From assembly GCA_023630585.1 (NCBI GenBank), contig CM042536.1:29181964-29245963 (forward strand): a DNA stretch of 64,000 nucleotides, in the 5' to 3' direction. Both the position numbers and the translations under genes were made by a program. Positions 47,701 through 62,173 of the stretch are shown here, in pieces. Position 1 is the stretch's first letter; the number at the start of each line of letters is the position of its first letter. The DNA comes from Cranoglanis bouderius. Taxonomy: Eukaryota > Chordata > Actinopteri > Siluriformes > Cranoglanididae. The notes under the pieces were generated by a model. The model worked only from the letters and a program-made list of their open reading frames with translations, did not search any database and was not told where the DNA came from.

Positions 47701-50700
47701 GTGGCCTGGATAGTGGGCTGGGATGTTGTCCGCAGGCAAGCTTCTACTACTGGCCACCCACATTACCCAGTCGGGCTCAGCCTGATTTGGGGATGTGGAG
47801 CCATTTTGCGAGATAAAGGGTGGGGAGCAGTTGCAATACACAGTCCATACAGGAGTTCGCAGAGTTTTTTTTGTGATTGCTGCAGCCAAAAATGCTTGAT
47901 TTTGCTGCGGCTTTTTTCAAAAGTTGCAATGCAATTTGTGGAGTTTGTTGTGCTTTTTTTTCAGAAAACTACTTGAATTGGTGAAATTGCAACTGCACAG
48001 AATTGTTTTGCATGGTCTTTTGCAGTGATGTTTGTTGGTAAATGAAACCTTTTAGCTGTACTCATGTTCAATGCACGTGAATTGAAGAGGGTTTTGGATG
48101 AATGTGTGTTGTGTTGATGTCACATGACACGTCTTGGCCCAAATCTGTAATATTGAAAAATTGCAAGCTCCTCTGAATATTGCAGAGTTTCCTTGATTTT
48201 GCGTTAATTTCTGTGATTGCAAAAATGCAAACTCTTGGAGGGACTGAATATACAGTGGGGGGAAAAAGTATTTGATCCACTGATGATTTTGTACGTTTGC
48301 CCACTGACAAAGAAATGATCAGTCTATGATTTTAATGGTAGGTGTATTTTAACAGTGAGAGACAGAATAACAAAAAAATCCAGAAAAACACATTTTAAAA
48401 AAGTTATAAATTGATTTGTATTTTAATGAGGGAAATAAGTATTTGACCCCTTTGACTTAGTACTTGGTGGCAAAACCCTTGTTGGCGATTACAGAGGTCA
48501 GACGTTTCTTATAGTTGGCCACCAGGTTTGCACACATCTCAGGAGGGATTTTGTCCCACTCCTCTTTGCAGATCCTCTCCAAGTCATTAAGGCCTCGAGG
48601 CTGAAGTTTGGCAACTCAAACCTTCAGCTCCCTCCACAGATTTTCTATGGGATTAAGGTCTGGAGACTGGCTAGGCCACTCCAGGACCTTAATGTGCTTC
48701 TTCTTGAGCCACTCCTTTGTTGCCTTGGCTGTGTCTTTTAGGTCATTGTCATGCTGGAATACCCATCCACGACCCATTTTCAATGCCCTGGCTGAGGAAA
48801 GGAGGTTCTCACCCAAGATTTGACGGTACATGGCCCCGTCCATCGTCCCTTTGATGCGGTGCAGTTGTCCTGTCCCCTTAGCAGAAAAACACCCCCAAAG
48901 CATACTGTTCCCTCCTCCATGTTTGAGGATGGGGATGGTGTTCTTAGGGTCATAGGCAGCATTCCTCCTCCTCAACTCAACTCAAACATGGCGAGTTGAG
49001 TTGATGCCAAAGAGCTCGATTTTGGTCTCATCTGACCACAACACATTCAGATGTTCATTGTCAAACTTCAGACGGGCCTGTACATGTGCTTTCTTGAGCA
49101 GGGGGACCTTGCGGACGCTGCAGAATTTCAGTCCTTCACGGCGTAGTGTGTTACCAATTGTTTTCTTGGTGACTATGGTCCCAGCTGCCTTGAGATCATT
49201 AACAAGATCCTCCCGTGTAGTTCTGGGCTGATTCCTCGCCGTTCTCATGATCATTGAAACTCCACGAGGTGAGATCTTGCATGGAGCCAGATATTACAGT
49301 TATTTTGTGTTTCTTCCATTTGCGAATAATCGCACCAACTGTTGTCACCTTCTCACCAAGCTGCTTGGCGATGGTCTTGTAGCCCATTCCAGCCTTGTGT
49401 AGGTCTACAATCTTGTCCCTGACATCCTTGGACAGCTCTTTGGTCTTGGCCATGGTGGAGAGTTTGGAATCTGATTGATTGCTTCTGTGGACAGGTGTCT
49501 TTTTACAGGTAACAAACTGAGATTAGGAGCACTCCCTTTAAGAGAGTGCTCCTAATCTCAGCTCATTACCTGTGTAAAAGACACCTGGGAGCCAGAAATC
49601 TTGCTGATTGATAGGGGATCAAATACTTATTTCCCTCATTAAAATGCAAATCAATTTATAACTTTTTTGAAATGCGTTTTTCTGGATTTTTTTGTTGTTA
49701 TTCTGTCTCTCACTGTTAAAATACACCTACCATTAAAATTATAGACTGATCATTTCTTTGTCAGTGGGCAAACGTACAAAATCATCAGGGGATCAAATAC
49801 TTTTCCCCCACTATAAGTCAGGCAGAAGGCATGTGACAGACAGTCTTAGATGGATTAAACCCTTGCAATGGTTCCATCCAAAACAGAATTTACTGATAAA
49901 GCAATATACAATGACAGTATAACTTTACATCAAGGATCTGAGACTAAGTGGAAAACAATTGCAATTTGAGCTCAAAATCAGAATTCTGTTTGTATTACAT
50001 TACATGTCTTACCATAGGAATACATTCACAGAACTATCTAAACCAAAAGCTCTGCGTGTTTGCAGAAAATGCAAGGCATAATGCATGAAGACAACAGAAT
50101 GACTTATTAACCAGATGCCTTTGTTGAAATTGTATTTGAAATGGCTGATAGAGACTTCAGTTATTCTGCAATCATTTGCAACAAACGGTGCAAAGGCCCA
50201 AATCTTAAAAGAATGTAGCACTAAGACAGAAATGCTAACATCGTTCACGTGAGATAAGTGTTATCAAGCTGAGGTCAGTGTGATCAGTACAGTATGCATG
50301 CCATAGGAATGCTGGTTAAGCAGAAGATAACATTCAGTTTCAAAAAGCAAAGCAGAACAGTGTGCACTTTTGGCTGAAAAGATGTGACCTTCATGTGACT
50401 AGTCTTCAGTTGCAGACCCTCATAAACTTATAGATTGGAAACCTGTAAATTGTTGCTATGCCCTTGGAGAGAACCTGAAATCAAATCTGACCTTTTTATG
50501 TTGTGTTTCATATACTTTTGGTCCATTACCATGCTGAAGTTGATTATTTTCAAATAACAGCACATCCCGAAGTGTTTTATTCCTCTTATACCACAGCATT
50601 TTGTCAACCTATACAATTTGTATTAATTGAAGGGCAACGCATCATACATTTTAACCTTTCATAGATACATTTAATCTTGTGGTAAACAGTCATTCCCTCA

Positions 50701-53700
50701 CCAGCCACTTTTTTCTCTCTCTTGAAGTTAATAAGGCAGAAAAACACAGCTGGTCATGTTATAGGGAAATGGGAAAGTGCAAAGTCCTCTGTCCTGAAGT
50801 GGAAAAATTACTGACCCCAACTCTCTGACCAACCCCCAACTCTCTGACACCCAAGACATGTTAATAGACATTTCTTTACAGAACGCTTCACTATATCAAT
50901 GATTATACATCTTTGTTAAAAAAAATAAAAAAACGTGTAAAAAAAACAGTTTATAGTTAGCCTTAGATTATGTTACTATAGAAATGATGACAAATACTCA
51001 TATCGACAATAGCACTATAACAAACTTCCTACTTTTCAACAGAATCATGGCTAAGAGCTCTACAACATTGGTTCATTTTTGACAGAGAGAGATAATCTTT
51101 CTGGAGATACAGAAGAGACCATAAGAGGGACATGTAAGAAATATGATACTACTGCAATCCTTCTGCTAAGGACCTTCAGTTTCATTGCAATCTGTGGACA
51201 TTTTCCCCAGAAATCATAGACGCTTTGAACATTCTGCATTTCTGTCAGTGCATCATGCATTCAATCGATAGCCTAACACACTAACTGGTGAAATGGTATG
51301 TAACACACTAACTGTTGAATTGGCACTCTAATCTATAGCATAGATATCTAGCGGTGTTAGAGACAGAAAAATGTCTGTCGTGAGCCAAGAGTTAAGTGCA
51401 GGTTTTTTTTTTTTTTTTTACACCTATAATATCAGTCTGTGAGATTTGTGACAGTTGTTATGTACTGTAGAACATGGTGGGAATTTTAGGCCTGTCACAC
51501 TAATTATTTCACAGAAGAGTAGTACTGATCAAACCGAAAAATGCTTCTTATAGAAACTATGAGCAGTAGAGCAGTGGCAAGAGACTTGAGCGATCCTGAC
51601 ATCTCTGATCACACTTTCATGAAGGCACTATGTGTCATTTGACAGTTCTCAGTCAGAATTAAAGAGCAGGTTTCTATTAAGGGTAGAAGAACAATGTATG
51701 AGGTATATGCACAAGGGGAAAAGTGTCATTTTGGACTTATGGGTTTTCAGTCTGTTCTCCCTGGGCTCATACTCTGTAATCAGAAATCTATCAGCACTTC
51801 TAGTTTAAGATTAGAGATCTGTAAAGGTGTGAAATGTAATGCTCTGTACCTTTCTTTTTTATGGTTACGTAATTCTCTGTCACTCTCTATGCTTTTGTCT
51901 CTCTCTGTATTGTGGTTTATCACTGATACAACATTACTTCAATCCGTGTATATTCAAGTGAAATGGACAGCAATGTTTTTTTCAATTGCTTAAATTATAT
52001 ATTTAACTTGATTCTGTAGTTGTGTCATGCTTGCATGAGTAGTCTTTACAGTCTTTTCAGTGACATAAGAATGTCATATTATTACCAATAGTTGTCATGA
52101 CAGCTTATGTCAATAAGTGTGTTCTAAGTAATCTTTATAACAGATGTTATAATACACACCTGTCATAAGATATTTCATACCTTATCCACCGATGATACTC
52201 ATTTCTCATGGTCAGGTGTGTCTGATTTTCTTACAACAGGACACCTATAAGGTAGATTAGTTAAAAAAAAAAAAAAAAATCACATTTCTAAGTCAGTGTT
52301 CCTGATAATAAAGGCAATGAATGATGGATTTATGCATAAAGACACTGCGTATAGGCTACAGTGTGTGGAAACGTTGCAATTAAAAGAATCTAGAACAGAT
52401 TGAGATAACACCCTCTGAGATAACCATATGAATTGTATAATAACAGCCAATGAGGAGAATAAAAGTTCGATTAAAAACAATTACCATAATGTCTTACAGT
52501 CATGAGGAAGCAAAACCTCCGATTTTAAATGCTAACCAATGGTCTTGTTTGCTTTGACCATTATTTATTTCTATATTCCATCAATTTCACTTTCTTGGAT
52601 GTTATCTCTTACCTATCACATAAAAAAAAAAATAAAAAAAAATCACTACTCAGCATATACAGTATAATGATAGACATCCTAATGGCACAGACTTACCATT
52701 ACTTAATTAAATAGTAATGAAATAATGATAGACATAAATAAAGATAAATATGGTAAATGTAAAATGTTCTTGTTTCACACTGTTTGAACTGTCTGGAGAG
52801 CAAACAATTTCAACAAAATATATAAAAAAGAAATCACTTACTAATTATCATTACCATTAAAATAATTTGTAAAGTGTGAGATTTGACACATCATTGTAGG
52901 CCTAATGATTTTTTGTTTCCTTTCAAGCAAGGGAAACGAGATATTACTAATATGAGATGGGGAAGGGGGCAGGGCTTCCTGCAAGTCAGTTAATATCTGA
53001 GAGTTCAAAACACCTGTGTAACTGTCAATCATTCCAAATTCATATGTCGAGTGGATCATCAATGATTTTATTTTAGGGGGAAAGAAGACAGATGTGCTAA
53101 TCATCAGTATTAATTTGCAGCTGTACTCAGATACAAATCCAATTATTATATAATTAGTATAATTATAAGTATTTAACTACAGAAAGTATAATATAGCACA
53201 GTATAGTATACTGTACAATTACTTACAATTAATTAAGGACCTTCCACCTCATAAGTCTCTTTCTGCTGTATACACAGTAGGATGAGGTTCAGAAAATTTT
53301 GCTTCAGACTTGACTTTTGTGTGGAATCTTAATCATGATGTATAAAGAATTGTAAAAAGAGTGAGACATCCAAGTATGACTCATTCTCTTCGTGTAGTTT
53401 AGCAAAATGAGGACAGAATACATAATGAAGCCATTTCTGTTGGGATTGTTGTTTGTTTGTGGGTTAGTGCATAAAAAAAAAAAAAACTTGCAGTTGTGAA
53501 ACTGTGATGGATAAAATTTTATTTCCAAGTGATGGATAGCTTGGTTAAACTGTCCCGTCAGATATTACCAAACTTTTCTTTGTTTCTGTATCTCTCAGAG
53601 CTCCAATGGGATGGAACTCTTAGATCTTCTGTTTGAGCGGGCTGATGAGAACTCGGTTCCTGAAGAGCCTGAGGGTGGCCTTGTTAACCCAGCCTGGCCA

Positions 53701-56097
53701 TTCCCGGATCAAAGTGTGAGTATAGTGGTATATGACACATCTGAACCAAAAGTTTCGCTGGCTTCTTATTAGATGCAGCACAGGCCAAGCTTCCATGTGG
53801 AAAGCTTTCGTTTTGTTTCTTTTCCTTTAAAGTAGGGAGCAGTGATGTCATCCTTTAAGCAAGTAGAAGGCTTCATCTTATATTCACGGGGATTTGAGTG
53901 GGTGGATTGTTCCATCATCCACTTGCACCGTGGAAAAAGAAAGTTTCTTTGAAAACAGAGCCTTGGATCATTATGAGAGTCTGACCTACTTTTGTGTATC
54001 TGTTGTGTCCATGTGCTCTGTGTGCACGTGTATGTTTCTGCAGTTACTATCCCACAATGATGATGGAGCTGATCATTTCCTGGACTCCTTGCTGAATGTG
54101 TGTGAGAGTGTATCAGCCTCTAGCTCACCTCTGTGGGTCCCGTCACCCTGCGACAGCGGCATCAGTGACGATCCCCTCTCAGACCATTTGGACAGTCCTC
54201 CTCCTTCCTCCAACCTGCTCTTTGACTCCTTCTTCATCTCTCAGCACCACCATCCTCTTCCTGTTTTTCCTACTCCTCTTCATCCTCCTCCTCAATCCCA
54301 GGAACAACAGCACTCGGGATGGGCCTCGAGCTCAGCAGAACGAGATATTTCCATTGATGTGGGTAAGAAACGAACCATTTAAAGTAGCAAAAGTTCAATG
54401 CAGGGCAACTGCTCTTTATTTGTGAACTAACCTTTTATCATGCTACCACGTCTAATTGATTGCTAATAATGCATAATATGCAACCGGATTGTCTTTGACA
54501 GCATTCTGCAAGTCACGGCATGTTTTAAATAAAAAAAAGAAACAATCTTTTAATTCACTCACGTTTAAAACAGCTTTGTTTGTTTTTTTCAGTCGCAAAC
54601 TACCCATAACCTACTGCTCTCAAATCAGCTCAGTCTCTGCTGAACTGAAAGCTAAAAACTCAACATTACCCAAGAATCTTGAGCTATCTGTGACTACAGT
54701 GACTGAAAAAGGAAGAAACAGTTGAAAAAGATTCAGGCATAAGAATAGTTAGGAATATTCAGGGGTGGAAAAAGTACCAAGAAATTATATTTAAATGAAA
54801 GTACAGATGTGTCATAATCCTATTAAATTAAAAGTGAACATATCCAGTACTCTTTAAATGTAAATGTTTTTAACAGAGGAAATTATGTTAGTCATATTCA
54901 GTCATAGTCATGTGAAAATGAACATTTATTACTTATCTAACTAAGCAATTGAATTAATCAGAAGTAAAATATCATTTACAGTAAATCATCAATGTTTACC
55001 ATTAGCCAGAATTTAACTTGCTGACTAGCCAAGTTATGCTAGCTACTGGAATTGATGGTACTCTAACCGTGTATTAGCAAACATAAGAAAACACGTTAAC
55101 TTACTTAAATATAGCCAGTTAATGTTAGCAAATTAGTGAAACACACCTTTCTCAAATTTCGCCTCATTTTATACGAGACTTTGCTCTAAAGATTGAAGTA
55201 TTTTACTGAAGTCATCCTCAAGTTCCAGCATGCAGTCTGGTGGTTTATCCGTCTTTAAATACACATGGTTAGCTATAGCGCTAAGTACATTGTGTAGTGT
55301 GTGAAGGTCATAGCAAATGGTAGTTTTTTTTAAACCCTAACCCTTGATTAGCTGCTACACTGAGCCCATTCAACTTATATACATATATCGTACTGTCATT
55401 GGCTGGATGAAAGAAGAAGAGACAGTTGTGATTTGTAATGAGTACTTTGAAGGTCTAAATAAAATTTAAGGAGTAAAAAGTAATCGTTTTCTTGGAAATG
55501 AAATTAAATAAGAATACATGTTCTACATGTAAGAATACAATCAAGGATCTATGATAATAGACCAGCTGCCATAATCAGATTATTAACAAATTCTGAACTA
55601 TTTCTACTGCTGCCCTGTTTATTATAATGGGGGAGTGAGATGAGTAAGATCTGCCCCACCACTGTGGTATCATCAGCATATTTTTCCATCAAATTGTTAT
55701 CATAAAGTAAAGCGCTGTACAATCATGTGCAAAGGTACAAAGGAAATACAGAAATCACTCAATCACTCAAAACATTTAATGACTGTAGAAGTAAGAATCA
55801 TGAAATCGTTGAGACACATGACTGGTGTTTTCTTAGGTAAGAGCATAATAAGAGATGAAGTTCTGGGAGCATAACATTATGCCAGTTTGTAACTCCTACA
55901 GTATATATTGAACCAAACATAATGAGTGTAATGGAAATATTATTTTAATTAACATTCTTTTGTGTTCTTACAGGAATTGAGCAAGAAAATATGGTTCTGT
56001 GAAAAAGAATTCTTAAATATTTTTGTACATTTAACATATTGGACCATTTTGACCAGATCAGAACATACATTACATTTATATATGTGTGTGGGTAAAC

Positions 56098-56133
<36 letters not shown>

Positions 56134-56449
56134 TATAACAAAATCAAAATGTACCAAATGTCCCCACAATTCTAGGAATATCTGAGAATTTTGACCTTGT
56201 GGGGACATCTGTTAGGTCCCCAAGAAGAAACCTGCTTTTTTTGTTTATAAAACCTGCAGCTTTTATTCCAAAAACTAAAGGAGACAAAATGTTTCCTTTT
56301 AATTATGAGATTAAGATTAGGGTTAGATTTAGGTGAAGGCATTGCATTAACTAGCTGCATTAATAATGATGTCAGTGGAAGGTCCTTACAAGGGTGTGTG
56401 TGTGTGTGTGTGTTTGTGTGTATGTGTGTGTGTTTGTGTGTGTGTGTAT

Positions 56450-56521
<72 letters not shown>

Positions 56522-59500
56522 CTATACAGAGGCCTGGGAGTCCACTCTGTCCTTGTACAGTTCGATGGTTCCTCATTGTGTGCCAACAGCAGGTCTGAGC
56601 CCCGATGCCGCTTCAGTTTTCCAGCTCAGCGTGAAGGATCTGCTCCTCTCTAATTTAGGAGAACCTGTGAGTGTGCTCATGTTGCTCAACACAAACTGTA
56701 TTGAGAGAACCATGCCTGCCTGCACTGTGGTACTTCTGTTTTATGTGTGCCTGCGTACAGTTGTGCTCATAAGTTTACACACCCCTTGCAGAATCTGCAA
56801 AATGTTAATAATTAAAAATAATAATAATAAGAGGAACCATTAAAATCACATTTTGTTTTTTTTTTTATCTAGTTCTGCCCTGATTAAGTTATTTCACATA
56901 ACAGATGTTTACATATAGTCAACAAGACACAATACTAACTGAATTTACACAAACGAACCAGTTCAAAAGTTTACATACCCTTGATTATTAATACTGTGTG
57001 TTGATACCTGGATGATCAAAGACTGTTTTTATGTTTTGTGATGGTTGTTCATGAGCCCCTTGTTTGTCCTGAGCAGTTAAACTGCCCACTGTTCTTCAGA
57101 AAAATCCTCCAGGTCCTGCACATTCTTTGCTTTTCCAACATCTTCTGCATATTTGACCCCTTTTGACAACTGAGGGATTCATACACAACTATTACAAAAG
57201 GTGCAAACATTCACTGATGCTCAAGAAGGCAACACGATATATTAAGAGCCAGGACGGTGTAAACTTTTGAACAGGATGATTGGTGTAAATTGTTATTATT
57301 TTGTTTAAAGATAATTTTTTCATTTAGTACTGCCCTTCAGAAGCTACATATGATATTTACATGTTTCCCAGAAGATGAAATAATAACAATTTACACGATC
57401 ATCCTGTCGTTGCCTTCTTGAGCATCAGTGAATGTTTGCACCTTTTGTAAAAGTTTATGTATGAATCCTTCAATTGTACTCGGTGTGAAAAGATGGGTCT
57501 CAACATCATATAGTCACTGCTGGAAAGGGGTCAAATATGCAGAAGATGTTGGAAAAGCAAAGAATGTGCAGGACCTGGAAGATTTTTCTGAAGAACAGTG
57601 GGCAGTTTAACTGCTCAGGACAAACAAGGGTCTTGTGAACATCTATCACAAAACATAAAAACAGTCTTTGATCATCCAGGTAACAACACACAGTATTAGG
57701 AATTAAGAGTATGTAAACTTTTGAACTGGTTCATTTGCGTAAATTCAGTTATTATTGTGTCTTGTGAAATATATGATATGTAAACATCTGTTATGTGAAA
57801 TACCTCACGTAAGGCAGTACTAAATAAAAAACAAAATTAAATTGTAATGATCCCTCTTATTATTTATTTATACTGTCCCTTGAAGTTTTCTGACTCAGGA
57901 TAGTCTTCAGGACAGATGGCTTTGTGTTCTGAATGCTACCATTATGCCCACAGAAATACTGGAAAACTCTGGGGAAAAAAACAGTGGTAGAAATTCCAGC
58001 ACTGTTAGAATTGCATAAATACATCATGCAACGTGGTCTTTAAAATCATAAAGATACTATATCCATTCCATCCATTTTCCGTACCGTTTATCCTACACAG
58101 AGTCTGGAGTCTCTCCCAGGGGACTCGGGGCACAAGGCGGGGGACACCCTGGACAGGATGCCAATCCATCGCAGGGCACAAACACACACATATTCACACA
58201 GTACAGACAATTTGGAAATGCCAATCAGCCTACAGCACATGTCTTTGGACGGGGGGAGGAAGCCAGGGTGCTCTGAGGAAACTTCAGAAGCACGGGGAGA
58301 ACATGCAAACTCCATGCACACTGAGCGATGTATATTTTAATAACATTTGAATGCAATGGGAAGGGAAGAGAGTGAAAGCGAGATGTCTGTTATGGGGTTC
58401 ACATGCTAATGAAGCAGAGAGTGAGGAGGCAACTGAATAGGACGCCGAGCCGAGGGACTGCAGCAGACACACCGGACACATGAGAATGTAAATATGCACA
58501 TATTCACTGCATTAATAGAGCTATTCTGAGCCACTGTTAATTATACATTGCTTTGAGTGAGAAGCTTGTCTGCCAGAATTACAAAAATGTTCAGGTGCAT
58601 TCATACAATAGCATTGATGCACAGTGTAGCGCTGGGCTTTTTAAAAAATATTCGTTTCAATACTCATTTCTTATTCAATATAACCTGATAGTGCCACCGG
58701 GTTTGTTGACAAAGATACCGGGTTTTGAGAAAATGTTCAAACATTATTTGGGTACAACTTTGCTATAAACTACACTTGACCTCCTGTCCTGCACTTTTTA
58801 CAGTCCCACTTTATATTTAGTGTTTCTGATACAATATATATTTAGTGTAGTAGTTCCATACAAATTATACAGGCATCTTTACTGTAACTATTCAGGATAT
58901 ACTACTGTATGTACTGTTATAGTAAAAATACATGTATATCAACTTCAGTACAGCACCTGACCATCAGACCCATATGTGCTTGTTGAACATCCCACTGCAG
59001 ATTTATTCCCCCTTTGCTGTTTATAATAACCTCTACTCTTCTGGGAAGGCTTTCCACTAGATTTTGGAGCGTGTTCATTCAGCTACAAGAGCAGTAGTCA
59101 AATCAGGCACTGATGTCGGGCGAGGAGGTCTGGGGTGCAGTCAGCATTCCAGTTCAGTTCAGTGGGGTCGAGGTCAGGGCTCTGTGCAGGACACTCGACA
59201 CTCCAACCTTGACAATCCATGTCTTCATGCAGCTCTCTTTATGCACAGTGGCATTTTTATATTGGAACCGGTTTGGGACCCTTAGTTCCAGTGAAGGGAA
59301 ACTTTGTGGCAACAGTTCGGGGAAGGTCCACATATGGGTGTGATGGTCAGGTGTCCACAGACTTTTGACCATATAGTTTAGTTGCCATAATTTATATGGA
59401 ACTACATACTATGTGGTATCACTGGTACTGTAATTAATATAAAATGGGACCTATTTTACTGATGCCCTTCACTGATACACCAGATTCAATATTCATTTCA

Positions 59501-59589
59501 TGGCAAGGTATGGTCAAGTAAACTTTAGCAGGAGAAGCAAAAATATGTGCATGGTGGTGGACCTAACAATATTTGCTTGCCTAAAAAAA

Positions 59590-59638
<49 letters not shown>

Positions 59639-60634
59639 ATCTGTAACACTTTACAATAAGGGTACATGAAAAATCATGCACTAATACCTGAATTAATACT
59701 TACTTAAATATGAACTAATGATGAGTTATGAAAGTAATCCAGTGATGTTTGTGTATGCAGCTGCATACGGCAAATTATATAAACAATTAGAAATTATGCA
59801 CGTTTATTTCATATTCTTTCTTCTAGAGCATGTTTGATTTAGTTTACGCCCATGTGTTAATTAATACATTAACTAGCAAACATTTACTAACATGTACTTA
59901 AGGTGGTTGTTATTCAGGCATGAATCCATAAGACTCACGTCATAGTTAAGGTTAATTACTCTTCATTAGTTTGTGATTAGTACATGCCTTAACTCATTAT
60001 TAGTTCATATCTACAGGTAAGTAAGTATTATTTCAGGTATTAGTGCATGATTATTCATGAGCGTTACCATAAAAATCCGTTAATTCCTTCCATAAACCCA
60101 TACTGCATTTTGCAAGGACACTGTGTTTGCAATTTTTCATCCCTTTAAATTGGATGTTAAATGAATTTTAACACAGATGACAGCCTGCAATTACTTCTTT
60201 TTTACCCTATAATTTCAAAAACACTGACATAAGCTTGTTAGCTGGGTCATCATTACACCAGCTGCTCTCTGAACCGATCTTGTCACAACAACTGTATGCT
60301 GTCACATTTGGCCTAGACAGCCTTCATCAAAGTGAGAATAGTTAAAATGTATATCAATCACAATTTACATATCTAGCTATAAGATACAGCCAAGTGAAAC
60401 AAAGCAACTGTGCACACACGGTATATAAACAGAGCATAATTCACGCTGTGTTTTCAATGAGCAGCACAAGGCTAGCAAGCAAAGTGTCTGGGAAGTTAAC
60501 AGAATTTAATCCACATTTGCCAGGAGAGCAGATGTTCAAGTAACTTCAGGGGATGGTGGGTGTTCGAGCTGTTTGTACATTGAATATAATGCCCTTGTAA
60601 AAGTTTTCTGGCTCAAGATAGAACTTTTTTTTTT

Positions 60635-60679
<45 letters not shown>

Positions 60680-62133
60680 ATTTGACAGAACCTTTTTAAC
60701 AAGATAAGACCAAAGCGTCTCTCCTCCTCCGAATCAGCAAATCACACCTTTTCCCTAGAGACCGTAATGCACACTTCAAAGCTGAAACTAAGTGGGAGTT
60801 TTGCACTGAGGCATATTTTACAGAGAAAAGGATCATAGGTATGTGTACATGCAGCAGGTCTGATAGCAGTGCGGGTTGAAGGCATTCTAATCTATGCTGA
60901 TCGGAAAGAGACAGCTAATTTGTAAGGAATAAAACATGACGGAGCATGCTCATGCTATTACATACGGAAAATAATCAACTTCAATAACTGAAGCCACATG
61001 AAGCTGAGTTAATGTTACCACACCAAAGTGGATTATTAAGTGTTTTATTCTGTTATACCACAGCAATTTGCCATTGATTACATTTTCTATTTATTAACAA
61101 ATAACCTGGCATACTTTTTTATCCAGTCATAATTACATTTCATGTTATGAAACGTCCATTAAACAAGTTATAAACAGTAGTTCCCTCGCCAGCCTCTTGT
61201 TTGTTTCCCTTTCTTGAAGTTAATATGACAAAAAAAAAAAAAAATGCGAATGTTACCAACAAACCTCAAAGCCCTTCATCCTGAAGGCTTTCCGGTGTCA
61301 GAAAGATTAAAGGAACCACATTACTTGTGACACTGGAGGCTCCTTCCAGAAATGGTAAATAAACGTCTCCTCACAGAAAACTACACCATATCAATCATCC
61401 GTCATAACATTCAAGTCCCTGTGAAAGTTATTACTATACTGTAGAAAATTAAATAACACTTTCTGACGAATCAGAATCAAGAATTCAACAGGGCTGTGGT
61501 ATAATAGTTGATAGTAAAAAGTGAAACACTGTGAAGTACTTATTAAATGCTTTTTGTGCAATAACTGTGAACTAAGTATAAGTCACATCTCTTGCACCCA
61601 GGAGAGGAATGATGCTTTCCTGAAAGCTGATAATTCACATATCTGGAACCAAGTCGTATGACACACATGTAACAAAGAGACCAAACTTTAAAACTCTGCA
61701 TTTGCTTGAATGGAGGCAATTTGTTATCTGTGTGTGTTGAACAGCCCAAGCAGCCCTCTCAGAACTTGCTGCAGGAACTCGTTCTTAACGATGACGAGAA
61801 GAAACTTTTAGCCAAGGAAGGAGTGTCTCTACCCAACCAGTTTCCCCTCAACAAGGTAACACAGTAGTTAAAAAATTTACATACGTAATTTAAATATGTA
61901 AGAATTCCAAATGCTATTACTTTGCTTTTACTAAGTTTAGTGCTCTTTAGTGAACATTATTTTACCTGGGCACAGACACACAACCCTGTGTTCACATATG
62001 TGACTAATCTAAAAGGCTCTGAGGTTAAATAACTCTCATAAATACACAGATGGGAGAATGTGACCAGGAAAGCATTCAACACATTACAAAAAGTCATTAA
62101 GCCATAATTTACTCCTCTAACTCTCTCCAATAT

Positions 62134-62173
<40 letters not shown>

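Larger units (their letters stand above)
48253..49813 (-). mobile_element. Tc1/mariner transposon with long inverted repeats, transposase broken once or twice
   Basis: 1561 bp with TA at both edges. Arms of about 200 bp begin CAGTGGGGGGAAAAAGTATT on the left, and the right arm is its near-complement. A perfect-looking internal hairpin (about 49493-49592) lies between the right arm and the transposase start. It sits in creb3l3 intron 1, antisense to the gene. Confidence 0.93.

Noticed and set aside
56172..56843. Several open frames rich in Cys/Val or His/Thr
   Set aside because: They are translations of the GT/CA microsatellite. Only 56530-56666 is coding, as creb3l3 exon 4.
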